Positions 1-7,713 of a stretch of 64,000 bases of DNA are shown one piece after another; positions within the stretch are counted from its first letter, which is position 1; each line of letters begins with the position of its first letter. Position numbers and translations under genes: made by a program. The notes beneath the pieces are model-generated. The model was not told where the DNA came from. It searched no databases and saw nothing but the letters and a program-made list of their open reading frames with translations. Location of the stretch: assembly GCA_949740725.1 (NCBI GenBank), contig CATJIO010000182.1:25518-89517 (forward strand). Direction: 5' to 3'. The stretch is from an uncultured Lachnospiraceae bacterium (GTDB taxonomy: Bacteria; Bacillota; Clostridia; Lachnospirales; Lachnospiraceae).

Positions 1-2
1 TT

Positions 3-626
3 ACATCAGAGGATTATCGCATCCAGGAGAAATACAATTCCCTGACAGAGGAAACGCTGGAGAAGTACGGGGGCGCGTTGCCTGCGAAGCGTATTTATGT
101 GTTAGGGCTGGAATCCATGACACAGCAGGAGCTTCAGGAATTTTTTCGCGTGGGTGTGGGACCTGGAGAAGAGGCTGTCCAGGTGGAGGAGATCGATACC
201 ATCCGTGATGTAGGGCTGATTACAAAACAGATGGTGGTTCTCTGGGAGGATGCAGAGGGAAACCGGTTTCAGGATATCACCAAGTTTGTAAAAGAGCAGA
301 AGTTTAAGGTGAATTATGGATTTTACGAGGATGGGTGGATGGATCAGGAATGCAGCTTTTCCATTTTTGGGGGGCCGAAAGGAGAGCTGTCTTTCCGCTT
401 TCTCTATCCAGGAATACTCTCCGGCGGTGAGGAAACTAGGATTTATGTGGACGGAGAGCTGAATCAGCAGCTACTTGTAGAGGAAAATATCTACTACGCT
501 CAGATTCACGCCCAGTCGTATCAGATTTTAGACATCCGGATTGAAAGTAATTTTTATGTCCAGGAGGCCCTGGAGCAGAGAGGAGAGTCGCCGCTGACGG
601 CATTAGTGGAGATCACAGCAGAATAG
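3..626 (+). CDS. 5'-truncated CDS, surface-polysaccharide locus protein of unknown function
   Basis: The reading frame is open to the left edge of the window, so this is the C-terminal part (about 207 residues) of a longer protein. The TTG at 78 is probably not a real start, because upstream codons in the same frame encode ordinary sequence (TSEDYRIQEKYN...). The visible part is soluble, mixed and beta-rich, with no membrane segment in its last 180 residues, and ends ...ALVEITAE. The family was not recognised. The next gene follows after about 25 bp on the same strand, so it probably belongs to the polysaccharide operon running to 7185. It could be the extracytoplasmic tail of a large membrane glycosyltransferase, but that is only a guess from its neighbours. 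Confidence 0.6.
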   Translation, partial: TSEDYRIQEKYNSLTEETLEKYGGALPAKRIYVLGLESMTQQELQEFFRVGVGPGEEAVQVEEIDTIRDVGLITKQMVVLWEDAEGNRFQDITKFVKEQKFKVNYGFYEDGWMDQECSFSIFGGPKGELSFRFLYPGILSGGEETRIYVDGELNQQLLVEENIYYAQIHAQSYQILDIRIESNFYVQEALEQRGESPLTALVEITAE

Positions 627-648
627 AGAGGAAAAGATTGGTGGTAGT

Positions 649-2055
649 TTGGATATGAAACAAAATAATGGAAAGAAGGGAACCTATCTGATTCCACTGC
701 TGGGGATCTGCATTTGCCTTAGTTATGTGCTGGCAGCCACCCAGGATGTGGTATATTCGGACTATATTCGTCTGGTAAATAGTTATCTGCCAGATGTGTG
801 GAATCCGGAGAAATTTTTTGTGGCAGATGTTTTAACCAGGATTCCGGTGAATTTCCTGGAACGGATCATCAATGTGACCTTTTTTGGGTATTCCACCACC
901 TTTGATATGGCGCTGGGGGTGCTTTGCCATGGCGGGGCGGCAGTGATTCTCACCGCTTACTGCCGGGAGAGGAAGGTAGGGTGGGGCTGGTATCTCCTTC
1001 TCATGGCTGTATTTTTCAGCTTGAATAAGTGGGAGATGCTGACTAACGGAACAGGTTGGTGCCATTTCCTGGCCTTTGCCGGATTTTACTTCCATTATCT
1101 TCTTCTGGATCGCGCTTTTCAACGGCGGCAGACAAAGGAAAGGGCGACAAAAGGAGAGAAGCTTGGGCTGATTATTCTCCCCTGGGTGATTACCCTGGGA
1201 ACAGCAGGACCCTACTGTGCCTCATATTCTGCAGTTCTTCTCCTCACCTATGGGATTTGCTTCCTTTTGGAGAAGCGGGGGGGAAAGAGCTCCTGCTTCG
1301 ATTATTTCGTTTACGGGATTCATGTGCTGATTCCATTGGGGCTTTACCTGGTGAGCAGCTCTTTTGCGGTGGAGGATCACGCGGGAGCCACAGGACGGGG
1401 AATCGGAGAGGTGCTAAGGGATAATCTGCTGTTTTTCCCAAAGTTTCTGCTGAAAGGTTTCTCCTCTATGGTGATGGGGGAGGAAGTGATGATGGATGCC
1501 TTAACCCGCCTGGATGCAGGGATGGGGTTGTGCTACCTGGCAGGTTGTCTGGTGATAGCGGCCTATGTGATCGCACTGTGGATGCAAGTACAGGAGCGGC
1601 TCTATGAGCGTTCCCTTCTGCCGCTGATGCTGATCTTTGCCGGAGGGCTTAATCATCTGTTAATTTTAGGCGCTAGATGGATTTTTGAAAATAGCGATTA
1701 TGGGATGAGCTCCCGGTATGCTCTCCAGTATCAGGCTGGAATTCTGGGGATTATCCTTACCTTTGCCTTGTTTTTCCAGTCAAGGAGAAGGGCAGGGGCG
1801 ATAAAGACGGCGGCAGTGGTGATTTCTCTGGTAATTCTGGCAGGAAACGGTTATACTACTTATAAAGAATTTAAGAAGGCGCCTTATCGGAAGGAATATG
1901 GATGCCGAGTAGAGGCGGCGGCCCTGCGCTATAGGGAAATCCCTGATGAGGAGCTGGAGGACTTATTTCAGTATCACCATGGACCGGAGAAGATTCGGCA
2001 GGCGCTGGGGATTCTGGAAGAGCAGAGATGGAATATATACGGAGGAGAACAATGA
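649..2055 (+). CDS. Polytopic membrane protein of surface-polysaccharide locus (DUF6056-like)
   Basis: 468 residues from TTG 649, or 466 from ATG 655; neither start has a strong Shine-Dalgarno. Hydrophobic stretches recur along the protein (around residues 14-32, 90-104, 118-135, 175-207, 218-235, 295-312, 324-342, 362-376 and 386-403), giving roughly 9-11 membrane helices and a soluble tail of about 55 residues. The look is that of GtrC- or DUF6056-like integral membrane proteins found with O-antigen modification glycosyltransferases. An acidic DY motif follows the first helix (DVVYSDYIRLVNSY), resembling the first external loop of GT-C glycosyltransferases. The stop codon overlaps the ATG of rfbF by 4 bp (ATGA), which indicates translational coupling. 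A role in sugar transfer or export is inferred; the exact family is uncertain. Confidence 0.55.
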   Translation: MDMKQNNGKKGTYLIPLLGICICLSYVLAATQDVVYSDYIRLVNSYLPDVWNPEKFFVADVLTRIPVNFLERIINVTFFGYSTTFDMALGVLCHGGAAVILTAYCRERKVGWGWYLLLMAVFFSLNKWEMLTNGTGWCHFLAFAGFYFHYLLLDRAFQRRQTKERATKGEKLGLIILPWVITLGTAGPYCASYSAVLLLTYGICFLLEKRGGKSSCFDYFVYGIHVLIPLGLYLVSSSFAVEDHAGATGRGIGEVLRDNLLFFPKFLLKGFSSMVMGEEVMMDALTRLDAGMGLCYLAGCLVIAAYVIALWMQVQERLYERSLLPLMLIFAGGLNHLLILGARWIFENSDYGMSSRYALQYQAGILGIILTFALFFQSRRRAGAIKTAAVVISLVILAGNGYTTYKEFKKAPYRKEYGCRVEAAALRYREIPDEELEDLFQYHHGPEKIRQALGILEEQRWNIYGGEQ

Positions 2056-2822
2056 AGGTTGTATTGCTGGCAGGAGGCTTTGGTTCCAGAATCAGTGAAG
2101 AGAGCCATCTAAAGCCAAAACCGATGATTGAGATTGGGGAAAAACCTATTCTCTGGCATATTATGAAGTACTACTCCCAGTACGGTTTTCATGAATTCGT
2201 GATCTGTCTGGGTTATAAGCAATATGTGGTGAAGGAATTTTTTGCCGATTATTTCCTGCATACGTCGGATGTAACCTTTGATTTGGCGAATAACCAGATG
2301 GAGGTGCATAACAATTATTCTGAGCCGTGGAAGGTTACTCTGGTAGACACCGGATTAAATACCATGACCGGAGGACGGGTAAAGCGGATTCGGCCCTATG
2401 TGGGGGATGAGCCTTTTATGCTTACCTATGGGGATGGAGTGGCAGATGTGGATTTAAAGAAGCTGGAAGGTTTTCACCGGACGCACGGAAAGACAGCCAC
2501 CATTACTGCAGTAAATGTGGGACAGCGGTTCGGGGTTCTGGACATCCAAAGCAGTGGAAGGATCCAGGCATTTCGTGAAAAAAATGACAATGACGGTGCA
2601 TGGATTAACGGCGGTTTTATGGTGATGAATCCAGAAGTTTTTGACTATATCCAGGATGACCGGACAGTATTTGAGAAGGGGCCGTTAGAGAATCTGGCCA
2701 GGAATGGGCAACTGATGGCCTTTGCCCACGAAGGCTTCTGGAAGTGCATGGATACCCAGCGGGATAAAATGCAGCTGGAAGAATTGTGGCAGAGCCAGAA
2801 GGCGCCATGGAAGATTTGGTAG
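2052..2822 (+). CDS. rfbF: Glucose-1-phosphate cytidylyltransferase
   Basis: Makes CDP-glucose from CTP and glucose-1-phosphate, the first committed step to CDP-linked 3,6-dideoxyhexoses. The start is ATG 2052, 6 nt after GGAGG at 2041-2045; the longer frame from 2028 lies inside the upstream gene. The 256-residue length fits the family. The N-terminus has the nucleotide-binding loop LAGGFGSRISEES followed by KPKPMIEIGEKPILWHIM, and further on YGDGVADVD, NGGFMVMNPEVFDYI and the closing WKCMDTQRDKMQLEELW, all typical of RfbF. The CDP-glucose dehydratase and the RfbH dehydrase follow directly, which strongly supports the substrate. Confidence 0.93.
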   Translation: MKVVLLAGGFGSRISEESHLKPKPMIEIGEKPILWHIMKYYSQYGFHEFVICLGYKQYVVKEFFADYFLHTSDVTFDLANNQMEVHNNYSEPWKVTLVDTGLNTMTGGRVKRIRPYVGDEPFMLTYGDGVADVDLKKLEGFHRTHGKTATITAVNVGQRFGVLDIQSSGRIQAFREKNDNDGAWINGGFMVMNPEVFDYIQDDRTVFEKGPLENLARNGQLMAFAHEGFWKCMDTQRDKMQLEELWQSQKAPWKIW

Positions 2823-2862
2823 CTGTCAGGTTAAAAGAAGCTTGTTGAAAGGTGAAGAAGAA

Positions 2863-3930
2863 ATGGCGAATCATTCGTTGAAGAAATTAGAGGAATATTA
2901 CCGGGGGAGGTCGGTGCTCATTACCGGTCACACCGGATTTAAAGGGGCCTGGCTCAGCCGAATCTTAACGATTGCAGGAGCCAAGGTTACCGGCTATGCC
3001 TTAAAGCCGGCTCCTGGTCCGGGACTATTTGTGGAAGCGGGGCTCCATAAGGAAATGGACTCGGTGGAAGGCGATATCCGGGATCAGGAAAGGCTTAGAT
3101 CTGTATTTGACTGTATTCGACCGGAGGTGGTATTCCATCTGGCGGCTCAACCTATTGTGCGGGATTCCTATGAGCATCCGGTCTACACTTATGAGACCAA
3201 CGTAATGGGGACGGTCCATGTGCTGGAATGCGTCCGGCAAACGGATAGCGTTTGCTCTTTTTTAAATGTGACTACCGATAAGGTATATGAAAACCGGGAG
3301 TGGGAGTACGGGTATCGGGAAAGTGACCCTTTAGACGGATATGATCCTTATTCTAACAGTAAATCCTGTTCCGAGCTGGTGACGCACAGTTACCAAAAAT
3401 CCTTTTTTTCGGACGGCCACTGCAGGATCTCTACCTCCAGGGCAGGGAATGTGATCGGGGGCGGGGATTTCGCCAATGACCGGATTATCCCGGACTGTGT
3501 CCGGGCAGCGGTAAAGGGGGAGCGCATTATCCTGAGGAATCCTTACTCCACCAGGCCGTACCAGCATGTACTGGAGCCTCTGGCCGTATATCTCACCATT
3601 GCTATGGAACAGGCAAAGAATCCAGAGAAGGCAGGATATTATAATGTGGGACCGGACGACTGTGACTGTGTCACCACTGGCCGGTTGGCGGATCTCTTCT
3701 GTACCATGTGGGGCGAGGGGATGGAATGGGTGAACCAATATGACGGAGGCCCCCATGAGGCGAATTTCCTTAAGCTGGATTGCTCCAAGGTAAAAAAGGT
3801 ATTTGGGTGGACCCCCAGATACCATGTGGCAGAGGCTGTGGAGAAAACCATTGACTGGTGGAAGGCATGGCAGGCGAAGGAAAATATGCTTCGGACAACG
3901 GATCGGCAGATCCAGGAGTTTTTCCAATAA
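2863..3930 (+). CDS. rfbG: CDP-glucose 4,6-dehydratase
   Basis: NAD-dependent extended short-chain dehydrogenase that converts CDP-glucose to CDP-4-keto-6-deoxyglucose. Start ATG 2863 (MANHSLKKLEEYY) is preceded by AAAGGTGAAGAAG; the longer frame from 2722 overlaps rfbF and is not credible. The 355 residues show the Rossmann loop ITGHTGFKGAWLSR near residue 20, HLAAQPIVRDSYEHP, the TTDKVYEN region with the catalytic Thr and Asp-Lys, and the YxxxK pair in DPYSNSKSCSE. These are the standard RfbG signatures. It sits between the genes for the preceding and following enzymes of the pathway, on the same strand. Confidence 0.93.
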   Translation: MANHSLKKLEEYYRGRSVLITGHTGFKGAWLSRILTIAGAKVTGYALKPAPGPGLFVEAGLHKEMDSVEGDIRDQERLRSVFDCIRPEVVFHLAAQPIVRDSYEHPVYTYETNVMGTVHVLECVRQTDSVCSFLNVTTDKVYENREWEYGYRESDPLDGYDPYSNSKSCSELVTHSYQKSFFSDGHCRISTSRAGNVIGGGDFANDRIIPDCVRAAVKGERIILRNPYSTRPYQHVLEPLAVYLTIAMEQAKNPEKAGYYNVGPDDCDCVTTGRLADLFCTMWGEGMEWVNQYDGGPHEANFLKLDCSKVKKVFGWTPRYHVAEAVEKTIDWWKAWQAKENMLRTTDRQIQEFFQ

Positions 3931-3962
3931 AACAGAGGCAGTAATGAGGAGAAAAGAGAAGA

Positions 3963-5303
3963 ATGTTTGAGAATAAGACAGAAGCGCAGGCGCGTCAGGA
4001 GATCTTAGATCAGGTAGCGGAGTACTGCAAAACATATCATAACCAAAAGAAGCCATTCCAGGAAGGACAGAGAATCCCCTACGCCTCCCGGGTTTACGAT
4101 GAGCGGGAGATGGTGAACCTGGTGGATTCTGCCCTTGAGTTCTGGCTTACCTCCGGGTGGTACACGGAGCAGTTTGAGAGAAAACTGGCAGAATACCTGA
4201 AGATAAAATACTGTTCTGTAGTGAATTCCGGCTCTTCGGCAAATCTGATTGCGTTTATGGCACTGACTTCACCCCTTCTGGGCGACCGGCAGATCAAACG
4301 GGGGGATGAGGTGATCACGGTAGCGGCGGGCTTTCCTACCACGGTGACGCCGATGATCCAGTATGGCGCAGTCCCGGTTTTTGTGGATGTAACCATCCCC
4401 CAGTATAATATTAATGTAACTCGTTTGGAGGCTGCCCTGTCGGAGAAGACGAAGGCAGTGATGTTGGCCCATACCCTGGGAAATCCGTTTGACCTGGAAG
4501 CAGTGAAGTCTTTCTGTGACGCTCATGATCTGTGGCTGGTGGAGGATAACTGCGACGCTCTGGGAAGCCGGTATGAGTACCAGGGAGAGGAGCGGCTGAC
4601 CGGAACCATCGGCGATATTGGCACCTCCAGTTTTTATCCCCCTCATCATATGACTATGGGAGAAGGAGGGGCCGTGTACACCAATAATCCATTGCTGCAT
4701 AAGATTATCCGTTCTTTCCGGGACTGGGGGCGGGATTGCTCATGCGCCTCTGGCCAGGATAATCTATGCGGACACCGATTTGACCGGCAGTATGGAGAGC
4801 TGCCTTTAGGATACGATCATAAATATGTTTACTCTCACTTTGGATATAATTTAAAAGCAACAGATATGCAGACGGCTATCGGCTGTGCTCAGCTGGAAAA
4901 GTTTTCAGGATTCGTGGAGAGGCGCCGCCACAACTTTGACCGGTTGAAGAAAGGACTGGAAGGAACGGAAGAAAAACTGATCCTCCCGGAGCCTTGCAGA
5001 GGCGCTGAGCCCAGCTGGTTTGGCTTTCTCATCACCTGTAGGGAAAATACCTGCCGTAGCCAGGTGGTGCCCTTCATCGAGGAGAAAGGGATCCAGACCA
5101 GGATGCTTTTTGCCGGAAACTTGACCAAGCATCCTTGCTTTGACCAAATGAGGGCTGAAGGGAAGGGATATCGGATCGTCGGCGCTCTTGAGGTAACAGA
5201 CCGAATTATGCGGGATACTTTCTGGGTAGGGGTATACCCAGGGATGACCGATGAAATGATTGACTATATGGCCAAGATCATCCGGCAGGCTATAGGCTGC
5301 TAA
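3963..5303 (+). CDS. rfbH: CDP-4-keto-6-deoxyglucose 3-dehydrase (E1)
   Basis: PMP- and [2Fe-2S]-dependent C-3 deoxygenase of the DegT/DnrJ/EryC1 fold, used to build 3,6-dideoxyhexoses. 446 residues. Two hallmarks of E1 enzymes are visible. The usual PLP-binding lysine is replaced by histidine (His228 in FYPPHHMTMGEGG). Four cysteines that would bind the iron-sulfur cluster are present: C197 (VEDNCDAL), C259, C261 and C269 (DCSCASGQDNLC). The last three keep the C-X1-C-X7-C spacing known for Yersinia E1; the first gap counts as 61 rather than 57 residues because of a small insert. The partner E3 reductase and a terminal reductase or epimerase are not in this window, so the final sugar is unknown. 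Confidence 0.93.
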   Translation: MFENKTEAQARQEILDQVAEYCKTYHNQKKPFQEGQRIPYASRVYDEREMVNLVDSALEFWLTSGWYTEQFERKLAEYLKIKYCSVVNSGSSANLIAFMALTSPLLGDRQIKRGDEVITVAAGFPTTVTPMIQYGAVPVFVDVTIPQYNINVTRLEAALSEKTKAVMLAHTLGNPFDLEAVKSFCDAHDLWLVEDNCDALGSRYEYQGEERLTGTIGDIGTSSFYPPHHMTMGEGGAVYTNNPLLHKIIRSFRDWGRDCSCASGQDNLCGHRFDRQYGELPLGYDHKYVYSHFGYNLKATDMQTAIGCAQLEKFSGFVERRRHNFDRLKKGLEGTEEKLILPEPCRGAEPSWFGFLITCRENTCRSQVVPFIEEKGIQTRMLFAGNLTKHPCFDQMRAEGKGYRIVGALEVTDRIMRDTFWVGVYPGMTDEMIDYMAKIIRQAIGC

Positions 5304-5373
5304 AGGATTACAGCATTGATTCCCAGGTTGCCACATTTGTCTGTGGGGGTTACCGGGAAGGAAGGGGCATCGC

Positions 5374-6207
5374 ATGTATGATTTAACCAGCGCCCACAGG
5401 GCAAATCTGAAAATGTTAAAAGAGATAGACCGGATCTGCAGGAAATACCGGATAAGATACACCTTAGATTCTGGCACACTTATCGGTGCGGTTCGCCATC
5501 AGGGCTTTATCCCCTGGGATGACGACGCGGATGTGGCGATGACCAGAGGAAACTTTGAGGCTTTCTTGAAGGTGGCCGGGCGAGAGCTTCCCGAGGGGAT
5601 GGAGCTGGTTATGCCGAACCAGTATCACGGCGGAAAAGGATTTTTCGATTTTACTCCCAGAATTATCTATGTAAACAGCCGAATACGGGAAGAGGATGGG
5701 GAGATGGCCTATTATGATGGAAAATTAAACCATTTGTGGGTGGATATTTTCGTCCTGGATGCCCTCCCGGACAGCACTTTAGGGGCCTGGATTGCCAAGG
5801 GATTCCAGGCCGGGATCTACGGACTGGCTATGGGGCACCGATATAGCCTAGATTATGGGAAATATCCTGTTCATCAGAAGCTTTTGGTGGCAGGGTTGGC
5901 AGGATTGGGGCGGCTGATTCCTATGAAATGGTTGATCTGGATGCAGAATACCTTTGCCAGAAAAGATCGGAAGAAAAAGACGAAACGGATATTTTACAGT
6001 AATTACCAGCCGGATTATCTCTATGTGACCCTGGAACGACCGTGGAGCACAAGGGTGGTGGAACTTCCCTTTGAGGATACCCGCCTGATGTGCCCAGAGG
6101 GATGGGAGCATGTTCTCTCCCAGGTTTACGGGGATTACAAGAAGCTGCCGCCTAAGGAGCAGCAAAGTCCCAGCCATGCCCAAATTGAAATTTTGGTAGA
6201 GGAATAG
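5374..6207 (+). CDS. LicD family phosphotransferase
   Basis: 277 residues, ATG 5374 preceded by GGAAGGAAGGGG. The LicD signature is clear near the N-terminus: LDSGTLIGAVRHQGFIPWDDDADVAM, with the DDD metal-binding triad. LicD proteins transfer phosphocholine or a related phospho-substituent from a CDP-linked donor to surface glycans. In a locus making a CDP-activated sugar, a decorating role on the same polysaccharide is likely, but the donor cannot be read from the sequence. A moderately hydrophobic segment lies around residues 130-145. It is separated from rfbH by 70 bp and from the next gene by 21 bp, so it is in the same operon. Confidence 0.85.
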   Translation: MYDLTSAHRANLKMLKEIDRICRKYRIRYTLDSGTLIGAVRHQGFIPWDDDADVAMTRGNFEAFLKVAGRELPEGMELVMPNQYHGGKGFFDFTPRIIYVNSRIREEDGEMAYYDGKLNHLWVDIFVLDALPDSTLGAWIAKGFQAGIYGLAMGHRYSLDYGKYPVHQKLLVAGLAGLGRLIPMKWLIWMQNTFARKDRKKKTKRIFYSNYQPDYLYVTLERPWSTRVVELPFEDTRLMCPEGWEHVLSQVYGDYKKLPPKEQQSPSHAQIEILVEE

Positions 6208-6228
6208 GCAGAAAGGAAGGAGCAATCG

Positions 6229-7185
6229 ATGCAGGATGGAGAGCGGGAGCCGCTGCTTTCCGTAGTCGTGTCTGTATATAATGAAGAACAGGCACTTCCG
6301 GAATTTTACCAGGCAGCGGTTAAAGTATTAATATCTCTTAGTTGGGACTATGAGCTGATCTTTGTGAATGATGGGAGCCAGGACGGGAGCCGGAGGATTT
6401 TAGATCAGCTAGCTCAGTCTGATGAACGAGTGAAAGTAATTCATTTTTCCAGGAATTTTGGCCATGAGGCAGCTATGATTGCTGGACTGGATCACAGTCA
6501 GGGGGACGGAGTTGTATGTATGGATGCAGACTTACAGCATCCACCGGAATGCCTTCCAGAAATTGTGGACTGCTTTCAACAGGGATACCAGGTGGTTAAT
6601 ATGGTAAGAACTGGGAATAAGGGGGCTGGACTGATCAAAAACCTTACCTCTACGGCCTTTTATCGGCTGATTAATACCATATCCGACGTTCATTTTGAGC
6701 CAAATGCGTCGGATTTTTTTGCCGTTGATCGGAAGGCTGCCAAGGTACTTAAGACCAGCTACCGGGAAAAGATCCGTTTTCTTCGGGGCTATGTACAGAA
6801 TATTGGTTTTTGTAGGACATCTCTATACTATGAGGCCAGCCCAAGGGTGGCAGGGGAGAGTAAATACAGTCTGAAGAAGCTGTTTAGCTTTTCCGTCAAT
6901 ACGATTTTATGCTTTTCCAATATGCCGCTGAAGCTGGGGATTTATGCAGGGATATTTTCCGGGCTTCTAGGAGTGGCAGTGATGATTTATACGTTGTTTA
7001 CATGGAAGGGCGCGCCCAGTGGCTATGCCACCATTGTGGTACTAATCTGCTTCATGTTTGCCATGCTATTTGTAGTAGTGGGGATTATCGGGGAATATAT
7101 TGCCATACTATTTATTGAGTTAAAAGATAGGCCGGTTTATATCATCTCCGAGACAAAGAACTTAAATGGAAATTTTTTGAAGTAA
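6229..7185 (+). CDS. Polyprenyl-phosphate glycosyltransferase, GT2 family (GtrB/DPM1-like)
   Basis: 318 residues with an N-terminal GT2 domain: VVVSVYNEEQALPEFY, FVNDGSQDGSRRIL, then the DxD-type CMDADLQHPPECLPE and the acceptor-region VRTGNKGAG. Two hydrophobic helices follow at about residues 234-255 and 263-287, the arrangement of GtrB, ArnC and DPM1-like enzymes. These load a nucleotide-activated sugar onto a lipid carrier at the inner face of the membrane. RBS GGAAGGAG precedes ATG 6229. It is the last gene of the polysaccharide operon; a 200-bp AT-rich gap follows. Together with the polytopic protein at 649 it could form a GtrB/GtrC-like glycan side-branch pair (inference). Confidence 0.88.
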   Translation: MQDGEREPLLSVVVSVYNEEQALPEFYQAAVKVLISLSWDYELIFVNDGSQDGSRRILDQLAQSDERVKVIHFSRNFGHEAAMIAGLDHSQGDGVVCMDADLQHPPECLPEIVDCFQQGYQVVNMVRTGNKGAGLIKNLTSTAFYRLINTISDVHFEPNASDFFAVDRKAAKVLKTSYREKIRFLRGYVQNIGFCRTSLYYEASPRVAGESKYSLKKLFSFSVNTILCFSNMPLKLGIYAGIFSGLLGVAVMIYTLFTWKGAPSGYATIVVLICFMFAMLFVVVGIIGEYIAILFIELKDRPVYIISETKNLNGNFLK

Positions 7186-7297
7186 ATAAAAAATTGATTA
7201 AATAAGAAATTGACGAGATTTGGAAAAATAATACAAACCATTCCCATATAATTGGGAAATAATTCGTAAATTTTAACAAAAAAATATAAATTACATA

Positions 7298-7326
7298 TTG
7301 TATTTTTGCCAAAAAAATAGTATACT
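7298..7326 (+). promoter_or_regulatory. Sigma-A promoter of the HPr-like gene
   Basis: TTGTAT at 7298-7303, a 17-bp spacer and TATACT at 7321-7326, in an otherwise very AT-rich gap (7186-7382) with no gene. It lies about 55 bp before the HPr-like start. Confidence 0.7.
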
Positions 7327-7382
7327 AAAAATACTTTAAATCAATGTGGCATTTAAAGGGTGACTTAAGGGCGAGTTGTTTC

Positions 7383-7646
7383 ATGGGGGTGATGCATTTG
7401 TTAGCGAAGCAAGTTAACATTGCTGCACGCTCTGCCCGTCCACTGCCGATCTCCTATATTATCCGGATTGCGCAGCAATTTACGTGTGATGTATACATCC
7501 AGGATATGGACATGCGAATTAATGCCAAGGATTATGACCAGATGAAACGTGACTGGAATCCGCAGGGGAACAGGCTTGTCTTTTATCTGAATGGGGCGGA
7601 TGAAGTAGCAGCAGGAGACAAGTTAAAGAAGGTATTGGAGAATTAA
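7383..7646 (+). CDS. Degenerate HPr-family protein lacking the phosphorylation sites
   Basis: 87 residues, the usual HPr length, from ATG 7383 (AAGGGCGAG 7 nt upstream). The fold pattern matches HPr: SARPLPISYIIRIAQQF corresponds to the HPr helix after LHARP, followed by DVYIQ, INAKDYDQM, RLVFYLNGADEVAAGDKLKKVL. The catalytic His15 position (LHARP) reads RSARP, so Ser17 replaces the histidine. The regulatory Ser46 motif (KSIMGVMSL) is replaced by KDYDQMKRD. It should therefore be unable to pass phosphate in the PTS and is more likely a regulatory or structural paralogue. It is a single-gene unit with its own promoter and terminator. Confidence 0.75.
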   Translation: MGVMHLLAKQVNIAARSARPLPISYIIRIAQQFTCDVYIQDMDMRINAKDYDQMKRDWNPQGNRLVFYLNGADEVAAGDKLKKVLEN

Positions 7647-7653
7647 AAGAAAG

Positions 7654-7678
7654 CGGCTGTCATTGGACAGCCGTTTTT
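7654..7678 (+). terminator. Rho-independent terminator after the HPr-like gene
   Basis: Perfect 8-bp stem CGGCTGTC / GACAGCCG (7654-7661, 7666-7673) with a 4-nt loop and TTTTT at 7674-7678. The other strand also has a T-rich run after the stem, so it can serve the convergent BCCT gene. Confidence 0.88.
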
Positions 7679-7685
7679 ATTGTTT

Positions 7686-7713
7686 CACCCCGATTAGGAG
7701 GGGTGATTTTTTT
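7686..7713 (+). terminator. Second terminator-like hairpin overlapping the BCCT stop
   Basis: CACCCC (7686-7691) pairs with GGGGTG (7700-7705) and is followed by A and seven T (7707-7713). It reads as a plus-strand back-up terminator placed over the last codons of the convergent BCCT gene. Confidence 0.6.

Noticed and set aside
78..626. Complete gene starting at TTG 78
   Set aside because: The same frame is open and protein-like back to position 3, so the gene is truncated by the window edge rather than starting here.
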